NCBI GenBank assembly: GCA_964348665.1
Contig: CAYGDP010000017.1
Span: 1-64,000 of the forward strand
DNA from: CAYGDP01 sp964348665
GTDB lineage: Bacteria > Verrucomicrobiota > Verrucomicrobiia > Palsa-1439 > CAYGDP01
DNA length: 64,000 nucleotides
Direction of reading: 5' to 3'
Positions 17,189 to 26,718 of the stretch are shown here, one piece after another; positions within the stretch are counted from its first letter, which is position 1, and each line of letters begins with the position of its first letter. The position numbers and the translations under genes were made by a program. The notes beneath the pieces were generated by a model. The model had not been told where the DNA came from. It was given only the letters and a program-made list of their open reading frames with translations, and ran no database searches.

Positions 17189-17725
17189 ATGAGCCACCAC
17201 CGAAACGGCGATCATTCAGCTTGGATGCGGTCGGTACTCGACCAATATGAAGGTCCCTTGCTCCGCTACGCCGCACGGCTGACCGGCGATACCGATCACG
17301 CCCGCGATGTTGTACAGGACACGTTCCTACGCCTCTGCGAAAAAGACCGCCCGCAAGTGGAAGATCATCTGGCCGAGTGGCTCTTCACCGTTTGCCGAAA
17401 CCGCGCTTTCGACCTGCAACGCAAAGAACGCCGAATCATTCCGCTCACGGATGCCGACCTTGCCACCACGCCTGCTACCGATCCATCCCCGGCCATCGCC
17501 GCTGAACAACGCGAAACCGCCACTCAAATTCTGGCCGCGCTCGAAACTTTGCCCGCCAATCAACAGGAAGTCATCCGGCTGAAATTCCAGAATGACCTTA
17601 GTTACCGCGAAATCAGCCGCGTGACCAAGCTCTCGGAAAGCAACGTCGGTTTTCTCATCCACACCGGAATCAAGACGTTGCGGCAACGGTTGGCGGATGA
17701 AAACCGAATCGTAAGAGAAACGTGA
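17189..17725 (+). CDS. RNA polymerase sigma factor, ECF type
   Basis: 178 residues. Region 2 is at about 20-85 (LLRYAARLTGDTDHARDVVQDTFLRL), with the core-binding DxxQDTF motif. Region 4 is at about 115-170 (LPANQQEVIRLKFQNDLSYREISRVTKLSESNVG), the helix-turn-helix that reads -35 elements. No C-terminal extension. The next gene encodes a membrane protein whose N-terminus resembles an anti-sigma domain, so the two probably form a regulatory pair. Confidence 0.93.
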   Translation: MSHHRNGDHSAWMRSVLDQYEGPLLRYAARLTGDTDHARDVVQDTFLRLCEKDRPQVEDHLAEWLFTVCRNRAFDLQRKERRIIPLTDADLATTPATDPSPAIAAEQRETATQILAALETLPANQQEVIRLKFQNDLSYREISRVTKLSESNVGFLIHTGIKTLRQRLADENRIVRET

Positions 17726-17734
17726 ACTTGAAAC

Positions 17735-17851
17735 CCCAAATCCCAAACCCCAAGCACCAAAGAATCGCCAAGCGCCAAGCCTCAAGCATAATGTATAGGT
17801 GTTGGGTATTGGGTATTGGTCATTCTTTGGGGTTTGGTGATTGGTGCTTGA
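17735..17851. repeat. inverted heptad-repeat element downstream of the sigma gene
   Basis: Left arm: CCAA at 17735, 17742, 17749 and 17756 (exact 7-nt phase), with further CCAA at 17768 and 17775. Right arm: TTGG at 17802, 17809 and 17816, then at 17827, 17834 and 17841, with TTGA at 17848. The arms are inverted, so a transcript across the sigma-VWA gap could fold into a long imperfect stem. Confidence 0.8.
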
Positions 17852-17887
17852 GGTTTTCCATCGCTCGCCGAATGAAAGGAATATTCT

Positions 17888-20083
17888 ATGAAAATTGATC
17901 CCACCGACCCCAAACTCACCGCCTATGCGCTCGGCGAACTCGACGAAAAAGAACGCGCCGCGGTCGAAGCCGCGCTAGACGACCAAGCTCGCGCCGAGGC
18001 GGACAAAATTCGCGCCACCGCGCAACTGCTTAAACAAGAACTGGCCAACGAACCTTGCCCCGCGCTCGACAAATCACAGCGCGAGAAAATAGAGAGCGCA
18101 GCAATGTCCCCAGCAAATAAAATCATTCCGTTTCGATCGAAGAAGTTTCGATGGACTGTGGGGCTGGCCGCGGCGGCGGCGATTGCGCTGATGGTAGGAC
18201 TACCGATGCTTCAGAGTTCACGTGAGACAGAGCGGCGGGCGAGTGCCGTTACAAATCTCAAACAGATTGGGTTGGCTAGTCACCTTAATTCCCATGATGA
18301 TGTCGAAAACTTGAAATCAGTGGAAGTATGGCAATTTAATACAGTAAAGCCCGAGACTGAAAATGCTACTGAAACACAACTTGCGCAGACAATTTCTACC
18401 GTCAATGCAACCGTTACGTCGAACAATACTCCCCCCACTACCCCACTTAGTCGGACAAGTATTTCTGGCACCGGAAAAGGCATCCCAGGAGCATACGTGG
18501 GCCGCATTGGAGCTGGACGGCGCGGTTTACTTTTGAAGAAAGGCGGACAAGCCGTAGCCATCGGTCAGAATCAGCCTGTTATCCAACCGGGAAATCCACA
18601 ACCAAATCCTCAACTTGGTCCCGGTGGCGAAAAAGAATTCAACACCGAAGCCTACGACCGGATTGTGGATAATCCGTTTCTTGCCGCGACGGAGAATCCG
18701 CTTTCGACGTTCTCGATTGATGTGGATACGGCGTCGTATTCCAATGTGCGCCGGTTTCTCACCAGCGGACAGCGACCGCCGCCTGATTCGGTGCGGATCG
18801 AGGAGTTGGTGAATTATTTTCCCTACAGGTACGAACCGCCCAAGGGCGACAACCCGTTCGCGGCACACGTGGAAGTCGCGTCGTGTCCGTGGGCAGCGGA
18901 GCATCGGCTTGTGCGGATCGGATTGAAAGGCAAGGAGATCGCCAAAGAGAAACGGCCGATGAGTAATCTGGTGTTTCTGTTGGATGTGTCGGGTTCGATG
19001 CAGGATTACGCCAAGCTGCCGCTGGTCAAGCAATCCATGAGATTGTTGGTGCAAGAACTGACCGAGAACGATCGCGTGGCGGTAGTGGTGTACGCCGGGA
19101 ACGAAGGACTGGCGCTGCCACCGACGACGGGCGATCAAAAGGAAAAAATTCTGGCTGCCATTGATCAATTCGAGGCGGGCGGCTCGACCAACGGCGGCGC
19201 GGGCATCATGCTGGCCTACAAGATCGCGACGGAAAACTTTATCAAAGGCGGCACGAACCGGGTTGTGTTATGCACAGACGGCGATTTCAACGTCGGCGTG
19301 ACCAATCAAGGCGATCTGACGCGATTGATCGAAGAGAAAGCCAAGAGCGGTGTGTTCTTGAGCGTGCTCGGCTTCGGCATGGGCAACCTGAAAGATTCGA
19401 CAATGGAAAAACTGTCGGACAAAGGCAACGGCAACTATGCCTACATTGATACGTTGCAGGAAGGACGCAAGGTGTTGGTCGAACAAATGACTGGCACACT
19501 CATCACCATTGCCAAGGACGTGAAAATCCAGATCGAGTTCAATCCCGCCCAAGTCGCCTCGTATCGACTCATCGGTTACGAAAATCGGCTGCTGGCAAAG
19601 GAAGACTTCAACGACGACAAAAAAGACGCGGGCGAGATTGGCGCCGGTCACACCGTCACCGCGCTCTACGAAGTCGTGCCTGTAGCCGCGCTCGCTGACC
19701 GCGGCAAGGAAGCCACGGGCGGGACGATTCCATCGGTTGATCCGCTGAAATACCAGACGCCCGCGCAGCCGAACGCCGCAGCGAAACGCGGTGAGTTATT
19801 GACGCTCAAACTTCGCTACAAAGCGCCGGACGGCGACACAAGCAAGCTGCTGGAGTTTCCCGTGACCGACAAAGGCGCGAAATTCAGCGATAGCTCGTCC
19901 GATTTCCGATTTGCCAGCGCCGTTGCCGCGTTCGGGATGATCCTGCGCGACTCGCCGCATAAAGGCAACGCAACCTTCGCCGCCGTGGCCGAGATCGCCG
20001 AAGAATCGAAAGGGGACGACAAAAGTGGCTATCGCCGGGAGTTCATCGGTCTGGCACAACGCGCAAAGGAAATCGTGAAGTAG
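17888..20083 (+). CDS. von Willebrand factor A domain protein with anti-sigma-like N-terminus (YfbK-like)
   Basis: 731 residues. Residues 1-70 resemble a zinc-less anti-sigma domain (LTAYALGELDEKERAAVEAAL). A single membrane segment follows at about 84-104. A linker of about 150 residues, encoded by AT-rich DNA, contains NLKQIGLASHLNSHDD, like the DUF1559/pseudopilin H-X9-DG neighbourhood. The VWA domain has an intact MIDAS (LDVSGSM) at about 365-370, followed by the YfbK-type C-terminal region. AAAGGA precedes the start. Likely a membrane sensor coupled to the upstream ECF sigma factor. Confidence 0.85.
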   Translation: MKIDPTDPKLTAYALGELDEKERAAVEAALDDQARAEADKIRATAQLLKQELANEPCPALDKSQREKIESAAMSPANKIIPFRSKKFRWTVGLAAAAAIALMVGLPMLQSSRETERRASAVTNLKQIGLASHLNSHDDVENLKSVEVWQFNTVKPETENATETQLAQTISTVNATVTSNNTPPTTPLSRTSISGTGKGIPGAYVGRIGAGRRGLLLKKGGQAVAIGQNQPVIQPGNPQPNPQLGPGGEKEFNTEAYDRIVDNPFLAATENPLSTFSIDVDTASYSNVRRFLTSGQRPPPDSVRIEELVNYFPYRYEPPKGDNPFAAHVEVASCPWAAEHRLVRIGLKGKEIAKEKRPMSNLVFLLDVSGSMQDYAKLPLVKQSMRLLVQELTENDRVAVVVYAGNEGLALPPTTGDQKEKILAAIDQFEAGGSTNGGAGIMLAYKIATENFIKGGTNRVVLCTDGDFNVGVTNQGDLTRLIEEKAKSGVFLSVLGFGMGNLKDSTMEKLSDKGNGNYAYIDTLQEGRKVLVEQMTGTLITIAKDVKIQIEFNPAQVASYRLIGYENRLLAKEDFNDDKKDAGEIGAGHTVTALYEVVPVAALADRGKEATGGTIPSVDPLKYQTPAQPNAAAKRGELLTLKLRYKAPDGDTSKLLEFPVTDKGAKFSDSSSDFRFASAVAAFGMILRDSPHKGNATFAAVAEIAEESKGDDKSGYRREFIGLAQRAKEIVK

Positions 20084-20162
20084 GAGCAGCCGCTCGGAGA
20101 GGATGAGGATGGATTTTTCAAAAAAACGGCGGCGATCTGCCTTCAGAACTCTGCGCGGAAAA

Positions 20163-21068
20163 TCAAGGGCGTGTCAATTTGTTGTCCGGTAGTTTTTGCT
20201 CTTTCCACTCTTGCAACATGGCTGCGAAGTCGTCGACTGCTTGTGCTTTTGCGCGTAGCGTCCAAGCGTCTTCGATGTGAAGACGAACACGGCGCTCGCA
20301 ACCGTCGGGCAGGCGGAAACGAAGGATTACATCTACTACTCCGCCTAAAGCGGCGACGCCGCCTGCATCAGCGATCCGTTCCACAGCAAGTAGTTGCCCG
20401 CGGCTGATATCAAATTGGTCACCATCACCGCGATAGACAAGATTGTCTTGCTTAATCCAATACATCCCTACGTCTTCTTCAATCCAGAAAAATTTTTTAA
20501 AGCTGCTCTTAGAAGGATCGGAAAGACCGATGTAGGAGCCGCACGCGATCTCATTAGGAGAGATTCCACGTGCTCTAAGTCGATCGCGAACAAGTGCCTT
20601 CACAACGGGCATCCAGTAGTTTACTTGCGTATAAATCAAAACAACGATGACGACCGCAACGGTTGGCGGCATTGTAAAAACAAGTCGATCACTTATTCCC
20701 ATATTTAGCAGCAGCGGGATGGCGGTGATCGATATGGAGTAGGCTATGCCCTTCCCGACCATGCAGAGTACGCAGATATTGAAAAAAAACAGTCGAGCTT
20801 TGAACGATTCCCAAATGCGATTCTGCATGTTGAGGGTAAAACAACGAGTTTTGTAGGCGATCCCATAGGTCGCAACGCCTCCACCAGCCCACAGCCAACT
20901 CAACAATTGTGTATTAAAGACAAATTCAGAATAACTTACCGCAACAACCTTCCATTCTTTGGTGAAATATACAAACAGCGTAAGGGTGATAATCACAAAC
21001 ACGATTACTCCAATCCCCAAGAGTCGTTTGGCAGGTGAGAGTGGTTTTGGCGGCGGTGGGTTGGCCAT
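20163..21068 (-). CDS. unrecognised membrane protein
   Basis: 301 residues from ATG 21068, chosen because the longer frame begins with unlikely Arg-rich sequence. A Pro-rich N-terminus (NPPPPKPLSPAKR) is followed by about four membrane segments in residues 20-155. The soluble C-terminal half contains ISRGQLLAVERI and an acidic/Arg-rich region, perhaps PH-like. No family recognised. The gene is more AT-rich than its neighbours, and its flanks carry palindromic repeats, so acquisition is possible. Confidence 0.7.
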   Translation of the reverse strand: MANPPPPKPLSPAKRLLGIGVIVFVIITLTLFVYFTKEWKVVAVSYSEFVFNTQLLSWLWAGGGVATYGIAYKTRCFTLNMQNRIWESFKARLFFFNICVLCMVGKGIAYSISITAIPLLLNMGISDRLVFTMPPTVAVVIVVLIYTQVNYWMPVVKALVRDRLRARGISPNEIACGSYIGLSDPSKSSFKKFFWIEEDVGMYWIKQDNLVYRGDGDQFDISRGQLLAVERIADAGGVAALGGVVDVILRFRLPDGCERRVRLHIEDAWTLRAKAQAVDDFAAMLQEWKEQKLPDNKLTRP

Positions 21069-21182
21069 CAGTTTCGCCCCTTTCCGGGCGTGGCGCCAGC
21101 CTCGGGATTCTGCTTCGGGGACCCCGGCACGAGGAAAATAGCGCAAATGTCAACTGCGGCGGTCTCGACACTGTATTTCAAT

Positions 21183-21255
21183 TCCAAGCCTCGCGGCTGC
21201 CGAGTTGCGAGTCGGAGGGAACAATCTCCGACCTGCGACTTGAACGAGGCTTGGA
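21183..21255. repeat. nested palindromic element
   Basis: Perfect 11-nt outer arms TCCAAGCCTCG (21183-21193) and CGAGGCTTGGA (21245-21255) enclose an inner hairpin GTCGGAG/CTCCGAC (21211-21232). The flank after the right arm, CGGAACTGCACCC, resembles TGGCACTGCCACCC beside the insertion in the SPFH gene (33635-33739). The two may belong to one element family. Confidence 0.65.
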
Positions 21256-21462
21256 CGGAACTGCACCCGGTAACGCGGTTGCTCGTTTCTGCTGTTCTGG
21301 TGTCAGGCACGTGGATTTTATTACCACGAAACCAATTGAAGTAGCACGAAAATTTCAGAAATTCCCCGTTTGTTCTCAATCATTAGCGACGTGCCGGATC
21401 AATGCACGATAGGGTAAAAGTCGTCCAGCAAGCTAATCATGATGCTGCGAACGCTTCCGAGT

Positions 21463-21556
21463 TGTAGCGGCGCTCTATGAGCGCCGATCATTTCAATCCA
21501 TCGGCGGTCATCCGCCTCCGCCGGAAGCTCCGGCAAGACACGCGACCGCCGCTACA
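21463..21556. repeat. palindromic element, copy 2 (TGTAGCGGCG ends), with an internal insertion
   Basis: It has the same ends and left hairpin as the copy at 8151-8211. The right hairpin loop, however, is enlarged by about 33 nt that include GCCGGAAGCTCCGGC, itself a palindrome. The upstream flank (GATGCTGC, then ACGCTTCCGA) is also shared with copy 1. Confidence 0.75.
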
Positions 21557-21658
21557 GATTGAATTGATGGTTTTTCGCTAATGATTCACGCACGAATATC
21601 TTGGCTTGCGCGGGAGAATCAAGTGCGGCAGAATCGTGTTGTTCAAAGGAGAAATCGC

Positions 21659-22726
21659 ATGAAAAAACGTCTACGATATTTTAGATTCGCCGCATGGATG
21701 CTCGTCGTTGCAATCGCTCTGCCGGTGGCGGCGCGCGCGCAGCAGAAAAAGAAACTCAAGTTTGGTTTGGTCACCAATGCAGTGGCGCCGTTTTGGACGC
21801 CAATGACCAAGGGGATGGAGCAGGCGGCGAAAGAACTGGGCGTGGAAGCGAGCTGGCGCGGACCGCAAACCGGCCAGGTGGACGAACAGAAACGGTTGCT
21901 GGAGGAATATGTCAGCGGCGGCGTGAATGGGGTTTCGGTGTCGGTGGTGGAAGGCAAAGCCATTGGGCCGGACATTGACCGTATGATTGCGAAGGGAATT
22001 CAAGTGGTGACGATGGACAGCGACGCGCCGGAATCGAAGCGGTTTGCGTACATCGGGACGAACAATCATCAGGCGGGGGTGGCGGCAGGCAAGCAGGCAA
22101 TCCGGGTGCTGGGGGGCAAACCAGCGAAAGTGATCGCGTTTGTCGGGTATCGCGGCGCGCAGAATGCCCGTGAACGATTGGCGGGATTTGTCGAGGCAAC
22201 GAAACCGCACGGGATCGAGGTGATTGACGTGCGCGAAGACCAGACCGATAAAACGAAAGCGCGCGCCAACGCGGAGAACGCGCTGTTGGAACATCCTGAA
22301 GTGACATTGATGTACGGGTTGTGGAGTTACAACGGGCCGGCGATTGCGCAGGCGGTCGAGGAACAAAAGAAACGCGACAAGGTAAAGATTGTCTGCTTCG
22401 ACGCCGAGCCGGTCACGCTGGAAAATCTGAAATCGGGAAAAGTGGACGCGACCATCGTGCAACGGCCGTTCATGTTCGGTTATATCAGCGTGCAATTGCT
22501 CAACGATCTCGGCACGATTGGCGCGGACGCCACGCGCAAGAAATGGCAGACGGACGGCGTGACGGTGAAAACGAAGGACGCGCCGCTTTCGTTCAAGCTC
22601 GACGACAAAGGCAACGTGGACACGGGCGTTGAGGCAATTGTACCACCGACCGTGACCGATCCCACCACCAAATCCGTGGACAAATACCGGAAAGACCTCG
22701 AGGCGCTGGGTATCAAATCTTCGTAG
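21659..22726 (+). CDS. sugar ABC transporter substrate-binding protein
   Basis: 355 residues from ATG 21659, with AAGGAG 7 nt upstream. The signal peptide (about 1-28, ending ARAQQ) is followed by a type I periplasmic-binding fold (RbsB-like). Typical elements are LVTNAVAPFWTPMTKGMEQAA near the N-terminus, the VTMDSDAPESKRFAYIGTNN hinge region, and GKVDATIVQRPFMFGY. It should bind a sugar or similar ligand in the periplasm. No permease or ATPase gene is adjacent, so it is an orphan here. Confidence 0.9.
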   Translation: MKKRLRYFRFAAWMLVVAIALPVAARAQQKKKLKFGLVTNAVAPFWTPMTKGMEQAAKELGVEASWRGPQTGQVDEQKRLLEEYVSGGVNGVSVSVVEGKAIGPDIDRMIAKGIQVVTMDSDAPESKRFAYIGTNNHQAGVAAGKQAIRVLGGKPAKVIAFVGYRGAQNARERLAGFVEATKPHGIEVIDVREDQTDKTKARANAENALLEHPEVTLMYGLWSYNGPAIAQAVEEQKKRDKVKIVCFDAEPVTLENLKSGKVDATIVQRPFMFGYISVQLLNDLGTIGADATRKKWQTDGVTVKTKDAPLSFKLDDKGNVDTGVEAIVPPTVTDPTTKSVDKYRKDLEALGIKSS

Positions 22727-22963
22727 GATCTTTCGAGCGCCTGCCTAAACCTTGATGTGTGCGGTCTCCTGACCACATACCGTTGCAACTGCAGTTCTTT
22801 TCTGACCAGTGGAAGACCTTCGGTCACAAGCGCAGCGAGGTTGAGAGACCTCGGCCGAACAGCAGTTTTGTTTGGCATTCTCATTCGTCGTATCACATTC
22901 TAGCCGAATGATGCCGCTTTTCGTTTGACCGGAGCGCGCCACTCCCGTATCTTTCCCCCTGCC
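22727..22963. repeat. intergenic region with three consecutive hairpins
   Basis: Between the binding-protein gene and the chaperone gene: GGTC-TCCT-GACC at 22763-22774, TGACC/GGTCA at about 22803-22826 and CGAGGT/ACCTCG at 22836-22853. No gene is convincing. The arrangement looks like a composite palindromic repeat rather than a terminator, as no T tract follows. Confidence 0.5.
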
Positions 22964-24655
22964 ATGATGGATTTACTGCGACGCCATTCGAAGACGATTT
23001 TCTTTTTCGTCGGCATCATCGTGATCATTTCGTTCGTCTGGTGGGGCGTGCCCGGACAGGTCGGCGGCGCCTCGGGTGGATTTTCCCCGATTCGATTGGG
23101 CAATCGAACCATTTCCTCGGAGCAAGTGAAACTGGCGACGGATGCGATCCGGCTTCCGTATTTGCTGACCGGCCAGCGGTTTCCGCTCGACGGCGAACAA
23201 CTGGAGCACCAAATTCTCCGACGAGTTCTGTTGGTGGAACGCGCGCGCACCCTGAACCTTCGCGTCTCGGACGACCAAGCCGAGGGGATCAAGGCGCGAC
23301 TTTTACAAATCCAAGCCAAACCGGGCGAAGATCCTGTTGGGTTCAATCAGCGGCAGCGGGAACACGTCGCGTCGGTCACCGCACAACTGGCGGCGCAAGG
23401 GATCCGGCCGTCCGACTTCGACCGCATCATCCGGGAAAACATGCTGATTGGTGAACCCTCATTTCGGATGTTAGGGCATGTTCATCGGGCAGTCATGGCA
23501 ACGTCGAATCCCACTCCCCAAGAAGTTCAGCTTTGGTGGAATTTATCTCATGAAACAATGACTGTCAGTTTGGTTCGATTCTCCACCGAGGATTACCGCA
23601 ATAAAGTCGAGGTCTCCGAGGCCGATGCGCTCGACTGGTACACCAAACTAATCACACCGCCCACGGGCAACCCGAACGCGGTTCAACAACCTAATCCATT
23701 CGCATTGCCGGAAAAACGGAAGGTGCGCTACGTCCGATTCGATCTTGAGGCCGCCAAGAAGGAAATCGTCCTTTCCGACCAGGACCTTCGCGCCGCGTAT
23801 GAACGCCATAAAGATCAAGTCGTGGACGACAAAGGACAACCCAAGCCGTTTGAGGCCGTGCGCGCGGAGATTGAGGAGAGCCTGAAAGAATTCAAGGCGC
23901 GGGAGTCGCTTCGCAATCGCACCCGCACGATGATCGAGGAAGTTTCACCCGTCAACCCCAGCGTCAAGGCGATCTCGTTTGATGAAGCCGCCAAGAACCG
24001 CAATCTTGCCATTACGACAACGGATTTTTTCGCGATGGAAGACACCGTGCCGGGAGTGAAAGTACCTGTGGACTTTCGCACCGGTCTTTCCCCGTTTAAC
24101 AACGAGGCGTTCAGGCTCCGAAACGATTTGCGAGTCAATAATCCGGTGGAAGGGGAAGACGGTGTGTACGTCATGGAATATGTGGAAATCCAGCCTCCGA
24201 ACGACAAACCCGATTTTTCCGTCGTCAAAAACAAAGTCATCGCCACGCGCAAGGAAACAATCGGCCGGGAGGAAACCGAGAAAGCAGGAAAAGCCGCCCG
24301 CACTTTGATTGGCGAGGCTCTCGCCAAAGGCCAGACTTTCGCGCAAGCGTGCGAAGCTGCCGGGCTGAAGCCGGTCACGCTCCCTCCATTCAGTTCCCGA
24401 GAGCCGATCAAAAACTCGCCGGACTCCCAAGCGATCCAGTATATCGTCTTCCCGCTGAACACGGGCGACACCAGCGAATTTGTCGCGACTCCCGAAGGTG
24501 GATTTATTCTGCATCTCGACGCGCGCAACGGCGGCGACCCGAAGGACTTTGAAAAGGAAGCTCCCGAATTGCAACGCAGGCTCATCACCCACAAGCGCAA
24601 TCTCGCCTTTCAGGAATGGCTCAATCGGTCCTTCCAACAAGCGGGCATCCAGTAA
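22964..24655 (+). CDS. SurA/PpiD-like peptidylprolyl isomerase, membrane-anchored
   Basis: About 563 residues starting at ATG 22964 or 22967. A single N-terminal membrane anchor (TIFFFVGIIVIISFVWWGV) follows a basic segment, as in PpiD. A SurA-type N-terminal chaperone region is next (residues about 50-190), then an extended middle. A C-terminal parvulin-like region is suggested by AKGQTFAQACEAAGL and TGDTSEFVATPEGGFILHL. Probably assists folding of exported proteins. A short AT-rich patch lies near 23521-23580. Confidence 0.82.
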   Translation: MMDLLRRHSKTIFFFVGIIVIISFVWWGVPGQVGGASGGFSPIRLGNRTISSEQVKLATDAIRLPYLLTGQRFPLDGEQLEHQILRRVLLVERARTLNLRVSDDQAEGIKARLLQIQAKPGEDPVGFNQRQREHVASVTAQLAAQGIRPSDFDRIIRENMLIGEPSFRMLGHVHRAVMATSNPTPQEVQLWWNLSHETMTVSLVRFSTEDYRNKVEVSEADALDWYTKLITPPTGNPNAVQQPNPFALPEKRKVRYVRFDLEAAKKEIVLSDQDLRAAYERHKDQVVDDKGQPKPFEAVRAEIEESLKEFKARESLRNRTRTMIEEVSPVNPSVKAISFDEAAKNRNLAITTTDFFAMEDTVPGVKVPVDFRTGLSPFNNEAFRLRNDLRVNNPVEGEDGVYVMEYVEIQPPNDKPDFSVVKNKVIATRKETIGREETEKAGKAARTLIGEALAKGQTFAQACEAAGLKPVTLPPFSSREPIKNSPDSQAIQYIVFPLNTGDTSEFVATPEGGFILHLDARNGGDPKDFEKEAPELQRRLITHKRNLAFQEWLNRSFQQAGIQ

Positions 24656-24768
24656 TCGGCTGCCACGGTCACAACCACCTAGTCGAGACGCCGAAATCCG
24701 CCTTGCAAGATCGTTGTTTTTCCACTATTCTTCCTCCGGTCGTCTCCAGGATTGCCAGGGAAACCGCC

Positions 24769-26178
24769 ATGAATTCTCGCCTCCTACGTCGTCGCAAGGT
24801 CACCGCGAAATCGCACGCCGCGCCCGTCCTCCGATTTCCGCTCGCGTTCGATGTCCTCGAATCCCGCGCCACACCGAGCGTCGCGTTCGATCCCGCCACA
24901 GGTCTTTTGACAGTTCTCGGCGATGAAAGCGGCGCCAGCGACGACGGTCTCACGGTCAATGTCACCGGGGGCTTTATCGAAGTCACCATCAACAATCTGA
25001 CTCAATCGAGCGACCCCGTTTCTCCCAGTTTTGATCCCGCGCTCGCGGGCGCGACGCCGACGACGATTCTCTCGATCCTGATCCAAGGGTTGGAGGGTAA
25101 CGACACCATCACGCTCGGCGATGGATTTCTCGCGGCCACAAGCCTGATCACTCTCAATGGCGGTGCAGGAAACGATACACTCTTGGGTGGCAATACCAAC
25201 GATTTACTGGATGGCGGCGAGGGAAGTGATTGGTTGGATTTCAGCGGCGCTTTGGTCGGGGTCAAGGTTGACCTCGCCAAAAACAAAGCCAAAGGCGCTG
25301 GCAAAGACTTGCTCGCGTCCATTGAGAATGCCATCGGCTCGCCATTTGGCGATAAGCTGACCGGCGGCATTTCCAGCAATGTTTTGATCGGCGGCAACGG
25401 CAATGACAAACTCAACGGCGGCGATGGCGATGATTCGTTCGACGGCGGCGCCGGAGACGATAAAATTAATGGAGGCAACGGCACTGATTCACTCCTGGCC
25501 AACCTCGGCAATGATTCGCTCAAAACCATCGAACTTGGTTTGCCTCCCCCACCCCCGATCCTTTTCACTTCGAATGGCGCCCTCACCATTCAGGGCGACC
25601 CGAATCTCCCAACCGACGATAATCTCTCACTCACAATCGTCACCGTCCCTTGCCAAACACCCGGCCAATGTCCCGCCCTCGATTCAATCCTCGTTATCAT
25701 CAATGGAATCGAACATTCCAGCGATTCCACGTACACGGCGTTCGATCCGTTCCTCACCGGCGCCACAAAAACATCCATCAAATCCATTCTCATTCATGGC
25801 AACGACGGTGATGACAGCATCACACTCGGCGATGGGTTCAATACGGCCGCCGGCCGCATCACCCTGCGCGGTGGCGGTGGCAACGATACCGTGCTGGGCG
25901 GGTCCACCGGCGATACGATCCTCGGCGGATCGGGCGACGATTCGTTGGTGGGAAACGACGGCAATGACTCGCTCAAAGGCGGGGACGATGACGACACCGT
26001 GCTGGGCGGAGCGGGAAACGACATTTTGGAAAGCGGCTGCGCGGTCGGCGGCCTTCCCCCCAATGATGGCGATGATTCGTTCGACGGTGCCGCGGGAAGC
26101 GACACGCTCGTCGGCAACCTCGGATTCCTCGACCTCCTCGTCAGTGTTGAATTCAATTCTCCCTGCAGCTCATTTTAA
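24769..26178 (+). CDS. RTX-type calcium-binding repeat surface protein
   Basis: 469 residues from ATG 24769 (AGGGA upstream). The N-terminal basic stretch and LESRATPS (30-37) resemble the LEPR-like export/anchoring motif of PVC extracellular proteins. Two copies of a module are visible: one starts near residue 43 and the other near 268. Each has a beta-rich part (ILIxGxxGxDxITLGDGF) followed by hemolysin-type GGxGxDxL nonapeptide repeats that bind calcium. Function probably in adhesion or surface structure; no enzymatic domain seen. Confidence 0.85.
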   Translation: MNSRLLRRRKVTAKSHAAPVLRFPLAFDVLESRATPSVAFDPATGLLTVLGDESGASDDGLTVNVTGGFIEVTINNLTQSSDPVSPSFDPALAGATPTTILSILIQGLEGNDTITLGDGFLAATSLITLNGGAGNDTLLGGNTNDLLDGGEGSDWLDFSGALVGVKVDLAKNKAKGAGKDLLASIENAIGSPFGDKLTGGISSNVLIGGNGNDKLNGGDGDDSFDGGAGDDKINGGNGTDSLLANLGNDSLKTIELGLPPPPPILFTSNGALTIQGDPNLPTDDNLSLTIVTVPCQTPGQCPALDSILVIINGIEHSSDSTYTAFDPFLTGATKTSIKSILIHGNDGDDSITLGDGFNTAAGRITLRGGGGNDTVLGGSTGDTILGGSGDDSLVGNDGNDSLKGGDDDDTVLGGAGNDILESGCAVGGLPPNDGDDSFDGAAGSDTLVGNLGFLDLLVSVEFNSPCSSF

Positions 26179-26212
26179 CGGGGGATCCGGGGAGACAATC
26201 CAGCGCGCTTGA

Positions 26213-26707
26213 TTACGCCTTCATCAAGTTCGTTGTCGCCCGACCCAACAGGTACAACAACAACCACGCAGGCGCAGCAAACAACACAATGGCAAACACC
26301 GCCGTCCATGTCCAAGGCAACAAACCCGATTGAAGCGGGTAAATCAGGATTACAAAATAGCAGGTGAACCGCGCGTGACCAAGGATCTGGCCGATCGCGC
26401 CTTTCTTGCGGCGCAAACCGATGAAGACCGTGCAGACACCGACGATGATGCAAATCACCACCACGATCCACGGTAGAATCGGATACGGATCGCCGCCCGA
26501 TTGAGTCAGATGCCGCGCCCAACTCAACCCCGCCCAGATCATCACAAACCCGTTGCCGACCGCATGAGCAACCGACACCTTCTTCACGAACAACTCGGCG
26601 ATGATCAGAGACGTGTAGACTGGCAAAATCGTCCAGACCGTACCGAGATTTTGGAACGGCACAACGACCAGCTCGATAAATTGGCGAACAATGATTTCGG
26701 GAGACAT
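26213..26707 (-). CDS. unrecognised integral membrane protein
   Basis: 164 residues with about four to five hydrophobic segments (around 25-45, 70-90, 103-123 and 128-150) and few polar loops. No family recognised. It is the third gene of a leftward cluster (28548-26213), starting 11 nt after the stop of the preceding gene. No ribosome binding site is obvious. Confidence 0.65.
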   Translation of the reverse strand: MSPEIIVRQFIELVVVPFQNLGTVWTILPVYTSLIIAELFVKKVSVAHAVGNGFVMIWAGLSWARHLTQSGGDPYPILPWIVVVICIIVGVCTVFIGLRRKKGAIGQILGHARFTCYFVILIYPLQSGLLPWTWTAVFAIVLFAAPAWLLLYLLGRATTNLMKA

Positions 26708-26718
26708 GGAAGCGGCTT

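Larger units (their letters stand above)
21069..21658. other. long intergenic region made of palindromic repeats
   Basis: 590 nt with no convincing gene. It holds an inverted repeat at 21183-21255 and the second copy of the TGTAGCGGCG element at 21463-21556. The remaining 21256-21448 contains only short unsupported frames. Confidence 0.6.
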
